Shown: positions 7,776-15,716 of the stretch, piece after piece
How positions within the stretch are numbered: position 1 is the stretch's first letter
How the letters are laid out: the number at the start of each line of letters is the position of its first letter
From: Azonexaceae bacterium
GTDB lineage: Bacteria > Pseudomonadota > Gammaproteobacteria > Burkholderiales > Rhodocyclaceae
Direction of reading: 5' to 3'
Assembly: GCA_009469685.1 (NCBI GenBank)
Contig: SSTA01000346.1
Coordinates: forward strand, 1 to 28,201
Length of the DNA stretch: 28,201 bases
Program-made: the position numbers and the translations under genes
Notes under the pieces: generated by a model
What the model saw: only the letters and a program-made list of their open reading frames with translations
What the model was told of the DNA's origin: nothing
The model's database searches: none

Positions 7776-8662
7776 GGCTTTACCCCGGCCAGGCAGACCC
7801 AGCCATCCCGGCTATCGGCGACGGCGAGAGGGATCCAGCTCTTGTAGAGGTCAACGATCTCGGCAGCCTGCTCGGCGAGGATGCCGGAAAGTACCAGGGA
7901 GCCGCCCCGTTTAACACGGGCACAGAGGGCGGGAGCGAGGACGCGCAGGGGGTTGGAGAGGATGTTGGCCACGACGAAATCATACTCGCCGTCCAGCGGT
8001 GAGTTCGAGTCGGTGAAAACGGCGGTGACGCCGTTGCGCTCGGCGTTGGCGCGGGCGGCGGCGACCGCCTGGGGGTCGATGTCGACTCCGACCACCCGCG
8101 AGGCGCCGAGGCGGGCCGCTGCGATGGCCAGGATGCCCGAGCCGCATCCATAGTCGAGGAGGGCGGCGCCGGGGCGAAGCGCCTTGTCCAGCCATTCCAG
8201 GCACAGCCTTGTGGTGGGGTGGGAGCCGGTGCCGAAGGCCATTCCGGGGTCGAGGATCAGGCTGATGGCGTCGGGGTCCGGGGCGTCATGCCAGGACGGT
8301 ACGATCCACAGGCGATGGGAAATGCGTATGGGGTCGAACTGGGCTTGCGTCAGTTGGACCCAGTTCTGCTCGGCGATTTGTTCCACCGCGTAGTGCGGCG
8401 GGCCGGCGAGGCCGGCTCGCTCGGCCGCGGCAGCCAGAATGCCGGCCACGTCGGCGTCCGTTTCGAACAGGGCGGTAATCCGCGAATGCTGCCAGAGGGG
8501 CGCTGCTGGCGATCCGGGCTCGCCGAACTGGGGTTTTTCGTCGGGCGTACCGGCATCGGCGTCCTCGATTCCGGCGGACAGGGCGCCCCCGTCGAGGAGC
8601 GCGTCGCACAATGCCTCCGCGTGATCCGCATCGGCAGCGAAGGTGATATTCAGCCAGGGCAT
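7772..8662 (-). CDS. prmA: Ribosomal protein L11 methyltransferase (PrmA)
   Basis: S-adenosylmethionine-dependent enzyme that trimethylates lysines and the N terminus of ribosomal protein L11. The 296-residue length matches the family. An N-terminal substrate-recognition domain leads, through LILDPGMAFGTGSHPTT, to the methyltransferase core with LLDYGCGSGILAIAA (SAM motif I), VGVDID (motif II) and the NILSNPL active-site loop. The ATG at 8662 is chosen because the protein starts with the typical MPWLNITF. The same frame stays open further upstream through the accC gene, but that part is only an antiparallel reading of accC codons. It lies 28 bp after accC and overlaps the next gene by 4 bp. 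Confidence 0.95.
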   Translation of the reverse strand: MPWLNITFAADADHAEALCDALLDGGALSAGIEDADAGTPDEKPQFGEPGSPAAPLWQHSRITALFETDADVAGILAAAAERAGLAGPPHYAVEQIAEQNWVQLTQAQFDPIRISHRLWIVPSWHDAPDPDAISLILDPGMAFGTGSHPTTRLCLEWLDKALRPGAALLDYGCGSGILAIAAARLGASRVVGVDIDPQAVAAARANAERNGVTAVFTDSNSPLDGEYDFVVANILSNPLRVLAPALCARVKRGGSLVLSGILAEQAAEIVDLYKSWIPLAVADSRDGWVCLAGVKP

Positions 8663-8690
8663 CCGGACCGCCCCCTCCCCCGACCCGGGA

Positions 8691-10049
8691 TCAGCCCTTG
8701 ACCTCGGCCTTCTGGGCCAATTTCTGCTCCAGATAATGGATGCTGGTTCCACCCTCGATGAAGTGGGCGTCGTGAAGCAGTTCCATGTGCAGAGGGATGT
8801 TGGTCTTGATGCCCTCGATGCCCATTTCCGACAAAGCGATTCGCATGCGGCGGATGGCCTGGTCCCGGGTGTCGCCGTAGGCGATGACTTTGGCCACCAT
8901 GGAATCGTAATGGGGGGGGACGGTGTAGCCTTGGTAGATGTGGGTGTCCACCCGGATGCCGGGCCCGCCGGGCGGGTGATAGGAATTGATCTTTCCCGGG
9001 GAAGGCATGAACGTGAAGGGATCTTCGGCGTTGATGCGGCATTCGATGGCATGGCCGCGGCAGGCGATGTCCTTCTGGCGGTAGCTCAGCTTCTCCCCGG
9101 CGGCGATGCGGATCTGCTCCTGGACGATATCCACGCCGGTGATCGCCTCGGTTACCGGGTGCTCCACCTGGACGCGGGTGTTCATTTCGATGAAGAAGAA
9201 CTCGCCGTTCTCGTAGAGGAACTCGAAGGTTCCGGCACCGCGGTAGCCAATCTTGCGGCAGGCGTCCGCGCAGCGGTCGCCGATGCGAGTGATGAGCCGG
9301 GAGGGAATCAACGGTGCAGGCGCTTCCTCGATCACCTTCTGGTGGCGGCGCTGCATGGAGCAGTCCCGCTCGCCCAGGTAGATCGCGTTCTTGTGGGTAT
9401 CGGAAAGGACCTGGATTTCCACGTGGCGGGGGTTCTCCAGGTACTTTTCCATGTAGACCACGGGATTGCCGAACGCCGTCTGGGCTTCCTGCCGAGTCAT
9501 CTGGACCGCATTGACCAGCGCCGCCTCGGTATGGACGACGCGCATCCCGCGCCCACCGCCGCCGCCGGCCGCCTTGATGATCACCGGATACCCGATGGCG
9601 CGGGCGATGAGGACGATCTCCTTGGGGTCTTCGGGCAGGGCGCCTTCGGAGCCGGGTACGCACGGGACCCCGGCGGCCTTCATGGCATCCTTGGCGGAAA
9701 CCTTGTCGCCCATCAGGCGTATGGTTTCCGCCGTGGGGCCGATGAAGACGAAGCCGGAGGATTCGACCCGCTCGGCGAAATCGGCGTTTTCCGAAAGGAA
9801 GCCGTAGCCGGGGTGGATCGCCTGGGAATCGGTCACTTCCGCCGCGGAGATGATGGCGGGAATGTTGAGGTAGCTCTGAGCCGAGGGGGCCGGGCCGATG
9901 CACACCGATTCGTCGGCCAGTTTGACGTATTTCGCTTCGCGGTCGGCCTCGGAATGGACCACCACGGTCTTGATGCCCAGTTCGCGGCAGGCGCGCTGGA
10001 CGCGCAGGGCGATCTCGCCCCGGTTGGCAATGAGGATTTTCTCAAACAT
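8691..10049 (-). CDS. accC: Acetyl-CoA carboxylase, biotin carboxylase subunit (AccC)
   Basis: ATP-grasp enzyme that carboxylates the biotin on AccB with bicarbonate, the first half-reaction of acetyl-CoA carboxylase. It has 452 residues, normal for the family. Visible motifs are [16 protein letters not shown] at the N terminus, the [11 protein letters not shown]-binding loop, [14 protein letters not shown] and the catalytic [13 protein letters not shown]. The ATG at 10049 is preceded by GGAG 7 nt away. Its 5' region is very unusual: the start codon sits in the loop of a perfect 19-bp inverted repeat, a 42-codon ORF ends over it, and its first 12 codons are duplicated 121 bp upstream. The reading frame is also open upstream for more than 300 nt, but without family sequence. 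Confidence 0.97.
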   Translation of the reverse strand: MFEKILIANRGEIALRVQRACRELGIKTVVVHSEADREAKYVKLADESVCIGPAPSAQSYLNIPAIISAAEVTDSQAIHPGYGFLSENADFAERVESSGFVFIGPTAETIRLMGDKVSAKDAMKAAGVPCVPGSEGALPEDPKEIVLIARAIGYPVIIKAAGGGGGRGMRVVHTEAALVNAVQMTRQEAQTAFGNPVVYMEKYLENPRHVEIQVLSDTHKNAIYLGERDCSMQRRHQKVIEEAPAPLIPSRLITRIGDRCADACRKIGYRGAGTFEFLYENGEFFFIEMNTRVQVEHPVTEAITGVDIVQEQIRIAAGEKLSYRQKDIACRGHAIECRINAEDPFTFMPSPGKINSYHPPGGPGIRVDTHIYQGYTVPPHYDSMVAKVIAYGDTRDQAIRRMRIALSEMGIEGIKTNIPLHMELLHDAHFIEGGTSIHYLEQKLAQKAEVKG

Positions 10050-10077
10050 ATCGGGTCTCCGGGGCGAGATCGCCCTG
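10005..10077 (-). promoter_or_regulatory. 19-bp perfect inverted repeat enclosing the accC start codon
   Basis: The arm at 10005-10023 (inside accC, codons 9-15) and the arm at 10059-10077 (just upstream) are exact reverse complements over 19 bp, and both flanking positions mismatch. In the accC mRNA they would pair as a 19-bp G+C-rich stem with a 35-nt loop. The loop holds the ATG, while the GG of the GGAG ribosome site falls in the closing base pairs. Such a structure could modulate accC translation. It may instead be the scar of a template switch that copied accC codons in inverted orientation. Confidence 0.75.
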
Positions 10078-10170
10078 GTGGCCTGGGGCCACGGGGCCGT
10101 GTGGCTGCGCCGCTGCGCCGCCCGGAGTCGGCTGGTCGCCCCGGTTGGCGATGGGGATTTGCTCAAACAT
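10015..10170 (-). repeat. Direct duplication of the accC translation start region
   Basis: The 35 nt from the accC ATG (10049 down to 10015) recur from 10170 down to 10136 with only three differences (32/35). The upstream copy encodes [12 protein letters not shown] against [12 protein letters not shown] in accC. The sequence just before each ATG also matches partly (GGA-ACCC). The copies are 121 bp apart, so they are in different frames (+1). The intervening 86 bp are not repeated. Confidence 0.85.
10042..10170 (-). CDS. 42-codon leader ORF overlapping the accC start, derived from the accC 5' end
   Basis: A short open frame begins at ATG 10170 with AAGGA about 10 nt upstream and ends in a TGA that overlaps the first codons of accC (ATGTTTGA). 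Its first 12 residues copy the AccC N terminus; the remaining 30 are Gly/Pro/Ala-rich without recognisable motifs. The arrangement would allow translational coupling of the leader to accC. Whether a stable peptide is made is unknown. It may be no more than a remnant of local duplication that happens to stay open. Confidence 0.45.
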   Translation of the reverse strand: MFEQIPIANRGDQPTPGGAAAQPHGPVAPGHQGDLAPETRYV

Positions 10171-10197
10171 TCTGTGGGTGTCCTTTTTGGGCTATGA

Positions 10198-10217
10198 CAT
10201 AGCGCGCTGCGCGCATG
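10198..10217. repeat. G+C-rich hairpin in the accB-accC gap
   Basis: CATAGCGCGCTGCGCGCATG is nearly self-complementary and lies about 27 nt upstream of the leader-ORF start, after the accB stop. On the mRNA it would place a hairpin directly before the leader's ribosome site. No U-run follows. It adds to the unusual structure of this 221-nt gap but could be incidental in G+C-rich DNA. Confidence 0.35.
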
Positions 10218-10270
10218 AGCCTGCGCCGCAACAGGCCGCAGAATGGCGCATTGTCGAACATGGCGGGGTC

Positions 10271-10729
10271 TTAGCCGATGACGAACAGCGGTTCGCCGTA
10301 TTCCACCGGTTGGCCGTTCTCCACCAGAATGGCCTTGATGGTCCCGGAGACGTCGGCTTCGATTTCGTTCAGCAGCTTCATGGCTTCGATGATGCACAGG
10401 GTATCGCCCTGTTTGACGCTTTGCCCGACCTCGGCCAGGGGTTCGGCTCCGGGCGACGGAGCCCGGTAGAAGGTCCCGACCATGGGCGACTTGACCACGT
10501 GGCCGTCCTCGATCTCGTCCTCGTCGTCCAGGTTGACCGCACTGGGCGCTGCCGCAGCACTGGCGGGGGCGGGAGCGCCCGCCGGCAGGGCGTAGTGTTG
10601 CATTGCGGCAGGTGCGGCGCCGTAATGCTTGGCGATGCGGACCTTTTCTTCGCCTTCGGTCACCTCCAGTTCCGAAATTCCGGATTCCTGGACGAGGTCG
10701 ATGAGTTTCTTCAGCTTGCGCAAATCCAT
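10271..10729 (-). CDS. accB: Acetyl-CoA carboxylase, biotin carboxyl carrier protein (AccB)
   Basis: Carries biotin between the carboxylase AccC and the carboxyltransferase AccAD in fatty-acid synthesis. The 152-residue protein has the usual N-terminal helical segment ([18 protein letters not shown]), an Ala/Pro-rich flexible linker at about 37-65, and the biotinyl domain with [17 protein letters not shown] and the biotinylation motif EAMKL at Lys118. AGGGGA lies a few bases upstream of the ATG. It follows aroQ by 48 bp. The gap to accC is 221 nt, far longer than the few tens of bases usual for accBC operons, and it holds the leader ORF. Confidence 0.96.
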   Translation of the reverse strand: MDLRKLKKLIDLVQESGISELEVTEGEEKVRIAKHYGAAPAAMQHYALPAGAPAPASAAAAPSAVNLDDEDEIEDGHVVKSPMVGTFYRAPSPGAEPLAEVGQSVKQGDTLCIIEAMKLLNEIEADVSGTIKAILVENGQPVEYGEPLFVIG

Positions 10730-10777
10730 AGGGTTCCCCTGATGCGTGAATGGGCTGCAGCGGACCGCCCTGGGCGG

Positions 10778-11257
10778 TCAGTCGTTGTCGAGCGTATTGA
10801 GCAGATACTCCAGGGCCAGTAGATAGCCCTGATGACCGAGGCCGCAGATGACGCCAATGGCCAGGTCGGAAAAATACGAGTGGTGGCGGAACGGTTCCCG
10901 GGCATGCACGTTAGACAGGTGCACTTCGACGAAGGGAATCGCCACGGCCGCCAGGGCGTCCCGCAGGGCGACGCTGGTGTGGGTAAAGGCGGCGGGATTG
11001 ATGATGATGGCCCGAATGCCTTGCTCGCGGGCCGCGTGGATACATTCGATGAGGGCGCCTTCGTGATTGCTCTGGAAAGCTTCCAGGGCAATGCCGGCAG
11101 CTTCCGCCCGGCGGGCCAGCGACCGATTGATGTCGCTCAGGGTGGCGGCTCCGTAGATCTGGGGCTCCCGGGTGCCGAGCAGGTTCAGATTCGGCCCGTG
11201 GAGAACCAGGATCCGCTTGCCGTCGGGTTTCTTGGAATTGCTTTTTTCCCTCTTCAT
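10778..11257 (-). CDS. aroQ: 3-dehydroquinate dehydratase, type II (AroQ)
   Basis: Dehydrates 3-dehydroquinate to 3-dehydroshikimate, third step of the shikimate pathway. The 159-residue protein has the family signatures [15 protein letters not shown] with the catalytic Tyr in [35 protein letters not shown] and [18 protein letters not shown] 14-residue basic extension ([14 protein letters not shown]) precedes the usual first residues. The ATG at 11257 is kept because I see no alternative start downstream, though its ribosome site is weak. aroQ directly upstream of accBC is a widespread proteobacterial arrangement. Confidence 0.95.
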   Translation of the reverse strand: MKREKSNSKKPDGKRILVLHGPNLNLLGTREPQIYGAATLSDINRSLARRAEAAGIALEAFQSNHEGALIECIHAAREQGIRAIIINPAAFTHTSVALRDALAAVAIPFVEVHLSNVHAREPFRHHSYFSDLAIGVICGLGHQGYLLALEYLLNTLDND

Positions 11258-11310
11258 GGCTGCAAGTTTGCCGCAAATCGCAGCAATTTGTCCAGAGGAC
11301 GGCGCCTTGT

Positions 11311-11847
11311 TCAGCCCCCGGGGCCGGCCTTTGGCGGACCGGCGAGGTCGAGCAGATCGGCGTCCGAGAGGGCGCCGAAATGCTTCCGGCCGAGGGTGCC
11401 CTCCGGTGTGACGGCAACCGTGAAGGGAAGGATTTTCGCACGATTTCCCAACTCGTCGAGGAGGGCGGCCACTTCGCCACCGGCGACCGCGATGGGGTAA
11501 TTGATCCCGGATTTCGCCCTGTATTCGCGGACATTCGTTTCCTGATCGAGGGCGATTCCCACGATGCGGATATCGGGCCGGCGGGCCTGAAGCCGAATCA
11601 GGGCGGGAATTTCCTCAAGACAGGGGGGGCACCAGGTCGCCCAGAAATTGACCAGAATCGGTTTGCCGCGCCAGGAATCCAGTTGCACTCGTTGGCCGTC
11701 AAGGTCGGTGAAGGGGGTCGTCAGCAGCAGGGTGGGGGACTGTTGCCCGTGCGTGCCGGGCTGATTCAGCCAGTGGGCCGCCCACAGACCTGCGACAAAC
11801 GCGACGACCACTGCGATTCCGGCCGCCAGGGCTCGGGGAGCACTCAC
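11311..11847 (-). CDS. TlpA-like membrane-anchored thioredoxin
   Basis: A 178-residue periplasm-facing thiol-disulfide oxidoreductase. An N-terminal signal anchor (residues 5-25, [17 protein letters not shown]) is followed by an AhpC/TSA-type thioredoxin fold with FWATWCPPC (Cys73, Cys76), VGIALDQE and an ILPFT loop likely to hold the cis-proline. The start is GTG at 11847, overlapping the stop of the preceding gene as GTGA, so translation is probably coupled. Its partner is unknown; TlpA/ResA relatives serve cytochrome maturation or general disulfide reduction. The protein is distinct from the SCO-like proteins in the cox cluster. Confidence 0.9.
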   Translation of the reverse strand: MSAPRALAAGIAVVVAFVAGLWAAHWLNQPGTHGQQSPTLLLTTPFTDLDGQRVQLDSWRGKPILVNFWATWCPPCLEEIPALIRLQARRPDIRIVGIALDQETNVREYRAKSGINYPIAVAGGEVAALLDELGNRAKILPFTVAVTPEGTLGRKHFGALSDADLLDLAGPPKAGPGG

Positions 11848-12443
11848 GTTGCCGTATCTTGGAGGAGCGCGGCGACGGATTCGGACCGTGCCTTGGCCCG
11901 CGGGCGTCCATCCCGGGTCTTGAAGGTCGTCCGTTCGAAAGCGGGCGGAAAGACGATCAGATTGGCCGGTGCGGTATCGGTTTCCACCACCAGCACGGCC
12001 TCCGCCTTGTCGTTGCGGGGTTCGACGTGGGTGTAGTCGATGCTGTGGTTGAGCAGGAAGATTTCCACATCCTTGGCGCTGTCTGCGAATAGCAGGATGT
12101 CGATACGGGAATGGGGGCCGGCGGTCCCATCGAGGACCGAGCCCGTCAGATAAGGGCGGTAGGGGGCGAGCAGTTCCATCAGCTCAAGGGCCGTTTCCCG
12201 CATGCCGTGCAGCATTTCGGCGTGTTCTTCGTCCTGGTAGAGGCTGCGGTAGGCGCGCAGTTCTTGCTCGACCTCGGCGTTGTCAGGGAAGGCGGTATGG
12301 GCTGGCAGCCCCAGCTGGCGGGCGGCCTTCTTCTTGGCAAGGCGATAGTCGGTGATGCCGTCCTCGGCGATCAAACGTGCTGCCGTGGCGGCAATGCTGG
12401 CGCGGGCGTTGGCGGCCAGGCGCGGCGAATCGGGGCGGGGCAT
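11844..12443 (-). CDS. Uncharacterised protein with a degenerate nucleotidyltransferase-like motif
   Basis: A 199-residue protein whose function I do not recognise. The N-terminal part (RLIAEDGITDYRLAKKKAA) is a basic helical segment. The middle contains LTGSVLDGTAGPHSRIDILL, which follows the pol-beta nucleotidyltransferase pattern G-S-x(n)-S-D-x-D. Here the first metal-binding Asp is replaced by Arg and only one Asp remains, so it is either inactive or uses another residue. No membrane segment or signal is visible. It is the first gene of the minus-strand operon, divergent from mpl across 51 bp, and overlaps the thioredoxin gene by 4 bp. The nucleotidyltransferase label rests on motif spacing only. 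Confidence 0.75.
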   Translation of the reverse strand: MPRPDSPRLAANARASIAATAARLIAEDGITDYRLAKKKAARQLGLPAHTAFPDNAEVEQELRAYRSLYQDEEHAEMLHGMRETALELMELLAPYRPYLTGSVLDGTAGPHSRIDILLFADSAKDVEIFLLNHSIDYTHVEPRNDKAEAVLVVETDTAPANLIVFPPAFERTTFKTRDGRPRAKARSESVAALLQDTAT

Positions 12444-12460
12444 GGCGACGCTCCGTCGAG

Positions 12461-12486
12461 TAGAATCCGACCCATTCTAACGGGTC
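12461..12486. promoter_or_regulatory. Interlocking inverted repeats in the divergent mpl promoter region
   Basis: The 51-bp space between two divergent genes holds TAGAAT-N7-ATTCTA (12461-12479) interlocked with GACCC-N8-GGGTC (12469-12486). TAGAAT matches a sigma-70 -10 box in 5 of 6 positions and appears on both strands, so it may be the -10 of both divergent promoters. No good -35 box is visible for either, and the symmetry could instead be an operator. Confidence 0.35.
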
Positions 12487-12494
12487 TTTGCGAC

Positions 12495-13841
12495 ATGCAC
12501 ATTCATATTCTCGGCATTTGCGGCACCTTCATGGGGGGTATCGCCCAACTCGCCCGGGCCACCGGGCATCGCGTCACCGGCTGCGACGCCAACGTCTATC
12601 CGCCCATGAGCGATCAATTGCGGGATTCCGGGGTCGATCTCATCGAGGGCTACGGCGTCGAGCAGTTGGCTCTCAAGCCCGACGTCTTTGTCGTCGGCAA
12701 CGCCATCTCGCGGGGGAATGCCTTGCTGGAGGCGGTCCTCGATCAGGGGCTGCCCTATGTCTCCGGCCCCCAGTGGCTGGCGGAAAATGTCCTCCGGGGG
12801 CGTTGGGTGCTGGGCGTGGCGGGGACCCACGGCAAGACCACGACCAGCTCGATGCTCGCCTGGATTCTGCAGGATGCCGGGATGGACCCGGGATTTCTCA
12901 TTGGCGGCGTGCCGATGAATTTCGGCGTCTCGGCACGGCTGGGGGGGACACCCTTCTTCGTCATCGAGGCTGACGAGTACGATACCGCCTTCTGCGACAA
13001 GCGGTCCAAGTTCATCCATTACCGCCCGCGGACCATGGTCTTGAACAACCTGGAGTTCGATCACGCAGATATCTTCGCTGATCTCGCTGCCATCGAAACG
13101 CAATTTCACCATCTTGTGCGGACTCTGCCGGCAACGGGGCTCGTCGTCGCCAACGGCGCCGAGGAAAGCCTGAAGCGGGTGCTGGCCAGGGGGTGCTGGA
13201 CGCCCGTGGAGTGGTTCAACGACCCGGCCGGTTACCGGACCGGCGGGGACGACGCCAGCGGCTCGCTGATCCTGTCCGGTAGCGGCGGCGAGATCGGAAG
13301 CACCGCCTGGGAACTCACGGGCGATCACAACCGGGCCAATGCCTGCGCCGCCCTGTTGGCCGCCCGCCACGTCGGCGTTCCCTTGGACAAGGGGCTGGCA
13401 GCCCTGTCCAGATTCGAGAACGTCAAGCGGCGCATGGAAGTGCGGGGCGCGGTGCGGGGCGTGACCGTCTACGACGATTTCGCCCACCACCCGACGGCCA
13501 TCGCCACCACGGTGGCCGGCTTGCGGCGCAAGGTGGGGACGGAACGCATCCTGGCAGTGCTGGAGCCGCGCTCCAACACCATGAAACTGGGAGCGATGAA
13601 ATCCGCCCTGCCCGGCAGCCTGATCGAGGCCGACGCCGTCTTCTGTTACGGCGCCAATCTGGGTTGGGATGCCGCCGAGGCCCTGGCTCCCTTGGGTGCC
13701 AAGGCGGTGGTGGAGGACGATCTGGACAAACTGGTGGGACGGATCGTCGCCGAAGCCCGTTCAGGCGACCACGTTCTGGTTATGAGCAACGGCGGGTTTG
13801 GCGGTATCCACGGGAAGATCCTGGAACGCCTGGCGCCGTGA
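12495..13841 (+). CDS. mpl: UDP-N-acetylmuramate:L-Ala-gamma-D-Glu-meso-DAP ligase (Mpl)
   Basis: Peptidoglycan-recycling ligase that joins recovered tripeptide (L-Ala-D-Glu-mDAP) to UDP-MurNAc in the cytosol. The 448-residue protein shows the Mur ligase three-domain plan: an N-terminal Rossmann domain (ILGICGTFMGGIA), the central ATPase domain with AGTHGKTTTS at 109-118, IEADEYDTAF and NNLEFDHADIF, and a C-terminal domain with LTGDHNRANACAA, YDDFAHHPTAI and LEPRSNTMKLG. ATG 12495 is chosen because the glycine-rich motif normally begins a few residues in; the ribosome site is weak. Its 3' end overlaps the convergent ctaA gene by 81 bp. Confidence 0.96.
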   Translation: MHIHILGICGTFMGGIAQLARATGHRVTGCDANVYPPMSDQLRDSGVDLIEGYGVEQLALKPDVFVVGNAISRGNALLEAVLDQGLPYVSGPQWLAENVLRGRWVLGVAGTHGKTTTSSMLAWILQDAGMDPGFLIGGVPMNFGVSARLGGTPFFVIEADEYDTAFCDKRSKFIHYRPRTMVLNNLEFDHADIFADLAAIETQFHHLVRTLPATGLVVANGAEESLKRVLARGCWTPVEWFNDPAGYRTGGDDASGSLILSGSGGEIGSTAWELTGDHNRANACAALLAARHVGVPLDKGLAALSRFENVKRRMEVRGAVRGVTVYDDFAHHPTAIATTVAGLRRKVGTERILAVLEPRSNTMKLGAMKSALPGSLIEADAVFCYGANLGWDAAEALAPLGAKAVVEDDLDKLVGRIVAEARSGDHVLVMSNGGFGGIHGKILERLAP

Positions 13842-14819
13842 CGGGGCACCGGCAAGCCGGAGATTGAGGGCCAGGGCTGCGGTGAGCAGTGCAGCCGCCC
13901 CCAGGTTGTGGGCCACCGCCAGGGGCAGAGGCAAGGAGAGCAGGACATTGCCTATGCCCAGGCCGAGTTGTAGGACCAGAAGTCCGAGGAGAAGCTTTCC
14001 CCAAGCGGACCATCCCGCGGTGGCCAGCAGTCTTAGCGCCAAACCGCCGGCGAGCAGGGCGACTGCGAGGGCGCCGAGGCGGTGGGTGAAGTGGATGGCG
14101 GTGAGGGCTTCCTGGGATAACAGGGCTCCGGCGGCAGTCTGTCCCAGCTCCCGGTGCAGGGTGAAGGCGTTGGCGAAGTCGCCTTCAGGCCACCAGACTC
14201 CGTGGCAGGTCGGGAAATCGGGGCAGGCCAGGGCCGCGTAATTGCTGCTCACCCAACCGCCTAGGGCGATCTGGCCAATGACCGCGAGCAGGGTCAGGAG
14301 GGCCAGCGGTTTGATTCCGGCGGGGACTGTCGGGGAAGCCCTGCGCTGCTCGCCCAGGACCAGCGCGACCAGCAGCGCCAGGGTCGTCATGCCGCCCAGG
14401 AGGTGGGCGGTGACCACGACGGGTTTGAGGAGCAAGGTGACGGTCCACATGCCCAGAAGGGCCTGGAAGCTGACGATGGCCAGCAGACCGGTGGGAAGGG
14501 CAGGCGAGCGGTAGGCGCGCAGCGATCTTCGCCACGAGAGGGCGCAGATGGCCAGGATCAGCAGCCCCAGGCTGCCGGCGAAATAGCGGTGGACCATTTC
14601 CTTCCACGCCTTGGCGGGCTCGACGGGCTTGCCGGGGAAGGCTTGGGCGGCAGCGGCCTGTTCGTGGACCGCGTCCGGAACGCCCACCAGGTGGCCATAG
14701 CAGCCCGGCCAGTCCGGGCAGCCGAGTCCGGCGTCGGAAAGGCGAACGTAGGCGCCCAGCGCAACGACGCCGAAGGCCAGGCAGGCAGCGAGGAGGATCA
14801 GGCGACGGCGTAGATCCAT
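13761..14819 (-). CDS. ctaA: Haem A synthase (CtaA/COX15)
   Basis: Integral membrane enzyme that oxidises the C8 methyl of haem O to the formyl group of haem A, the prosthetic group of the oxidase encoded beside it. The 352-residue protein has eight hydrophobic segments. Two similar halves each carry a Cys pair in an external loop (GLGCPDWPGCYG and LACPDFPTCHG) and conserved His ligands (EMVHRYFAGSLG, AHLLGG, IHFTHRLGA, AHNLGAA). Its ATG overlaps the ctaB stop by one base (TGATG), so it is the last gene of the cox operon. Its last 27 codons run antisense to the end of mpl. The C-terminal tail after the last helix has no family similarity I recognise. Confidence 0.94.
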   Translation of the reverse strand: MDLRRRLILLAACLAFGVVALGAYVRLSDAGLGCPDWPGCYGHLVGVPDAVHEQAAAAQAFPGKPVEPAKAWKEMVHRYFAGSLGLLILAICALSWRRSLRAYRSPALPTGLLAIVSFQALLGMWTVTLLLKPVVVTAHLLGGMTTLALLVALVLGEQRRASPTVPAGIKPLALLTLLAVIGQIALGGWVSSNYAALACPDFPTCHGVWWPEGDFANAFTLHRELGQTAAGALLSQEALTAIHFTHRLGALAVALLAGGLALRLLATAGWSAWGKLLLGLLVLQLGLGIGNVLLSLPLPLAVAHNLGAAALLTAALALNLRLAGAPSRRQAFQDLPVDTAKPAVAHNQNVVA

Positions 14820-15712
14820 CAGGCGATCAGTCGGTCGGCGAAAAGCGCCGCGAAAAGCAGGGTCAGGTACAGGATGGAGTAGCGGAAGGCCTTTTTCGCC
14901 AGTTCGTCACTGTAGCGGCGGCACAGGGCGACCGCGTAGGCCAGGAAACCCAGGTCGAGGAGGGCGATGGCAGCAAGGTAGAACCAGCCGCTCATGCCCA
15001 GGGAGACCGGGATCAGGCTTGCCGCCGCCAGCATCACCGTGTAAAGCAGCACGTGCTGACAGGTGAATTCGATGCCGTGGGTCACGGGCAGCATCGGGAG
15101 GCCCGACTTGGCGTAGTCGTCGCGGCGGTAGCAGGCCAGAGCCCAGAAATGGGGCGGAGTCCACAGGAAGATGATGAGAAAGAGGACGAGCGGTTCGGGA
15201 GAAATCTGCCCGGTCATCGCGGTCCAACCGAGGAGCGGCGGCATGGCGCCCGACGCGCCGCCGATGACGATGTTCATGGGCGTGGCGGGCTTGAGCAGCA
15301 GGGTGTAGATCACCGCATAGCCCAGGAAGGTCGCCAGCGTGAGCCACATGGTCAGGTCGTTGATGAAGGCATGGAGCAGCCAGAGTCCGGCAGAGCCAAG
15401 CAGCGTCGCGAGGGTGACCGTTTCCAGAGGGGAAATGTCGCCCCGCGCCGTGGCGCGCCAGCTCGTGCGGGCCATGCGCGCATCCACCGTGCGTTCCACC
15501 AGGCAATTGAGGGCTGCCGCCGAGAAAGCGACCAGGGCGATACCCAGGGAGGCGACCAGAAAGCGCAACAAGGGGGGGAAGCCCGGCGTCGCCAGGAACA
15601 TGCCTATCATCGCCGTAAAGACGATGAGGCTATTCACGCGAGGCTTGCACAGATGGGTGAAAGCCCTGAGTCGCTGGCTCAGGGTCAGGGAGCTTACGGT
15701 GGTGGCATGCAT
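14819..15712 (-). CDS. ctaB: Protohaem IX farnesyltransferase (haem O synthase, CtaB/CyoE)
   Basis: Polytopic UbiA-family prenyltransferase that attaches farnesyl diphosphate to protohaem, giving haem O for CtaA. The 297-residue protein begins with the typical [17 protein letters not shown]. The first metal-diphosphate motif lies in [15 protein letters not shown] and the second in [19 protein letters not shown], with about seven to nine hydrophobic helices in all. The ATG at 15712 has AGGA 7 nt upstream, inside the end of the preceding gene, which stops only 4 bp before. Next to ctaA it completes haem A synthesis within the oxidase operon. Confidence 0.96.
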   Translation of the reverse strand: MHATTVSSLTLSQRLRAFTHLCKPRVNSLIVFTAMIGMFLATPGFPPLLRFLVASLGIALVAFSAAALNCLVERTVDARMARTSWRATARGDISPLETVTLATLLGSAGLWLLHAFINDLTMWLTLATFLGYAVIYTLLLKPATPMNIVIGGASGAMPPLLGWTAMTGQISPEPLVLFLIIFLWTPPHFWALACYRRDDYAKSGLPMLPVTHGIEFTCQHVLLYTVMLAAASLIPVSLGMSGWFYLAAIALLDLGFLAYAVALCRRYSDELAKKAFRYSILYLTLLFAALFADRLIA

Positions 15713-15716
15713 GGTC

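Noticed and set aside
8912..8919. Eight-G tract inside accC as a phase-variation site
   Set aside because: It encodes conserved VPPHYD of an essential enzyme; runs of 7-8 G are common in this G+C-rich window (also near 11624, 12947, 15571, 16983).
8663..9052. N-terminal extension of the prmA frame
   Set aside because: The extension is an off-frame reading of accC; PrmA begins at MPWLNITF with normal length from 8662.
8643..10202. Long open frame on the plus strand across the whole accC gene (519 codons)
   Set aside because: It is antisense to a clear AccC, has no recognisable motif, and arises from high third-position G+C.
10050..10397. In-frame upstream extension of accC
   Set aside because: AccC has the normal N terminus at 10049, and the extension is a wrong-frame reading of the accB-accC gap and accB.
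12477..13490. Minus-strand open frame of 337 codons antisense to mpl
   Set aside because: Mpl motifs are complete on the plus strand; the antisense frame lacks a ribosome site and motifs.
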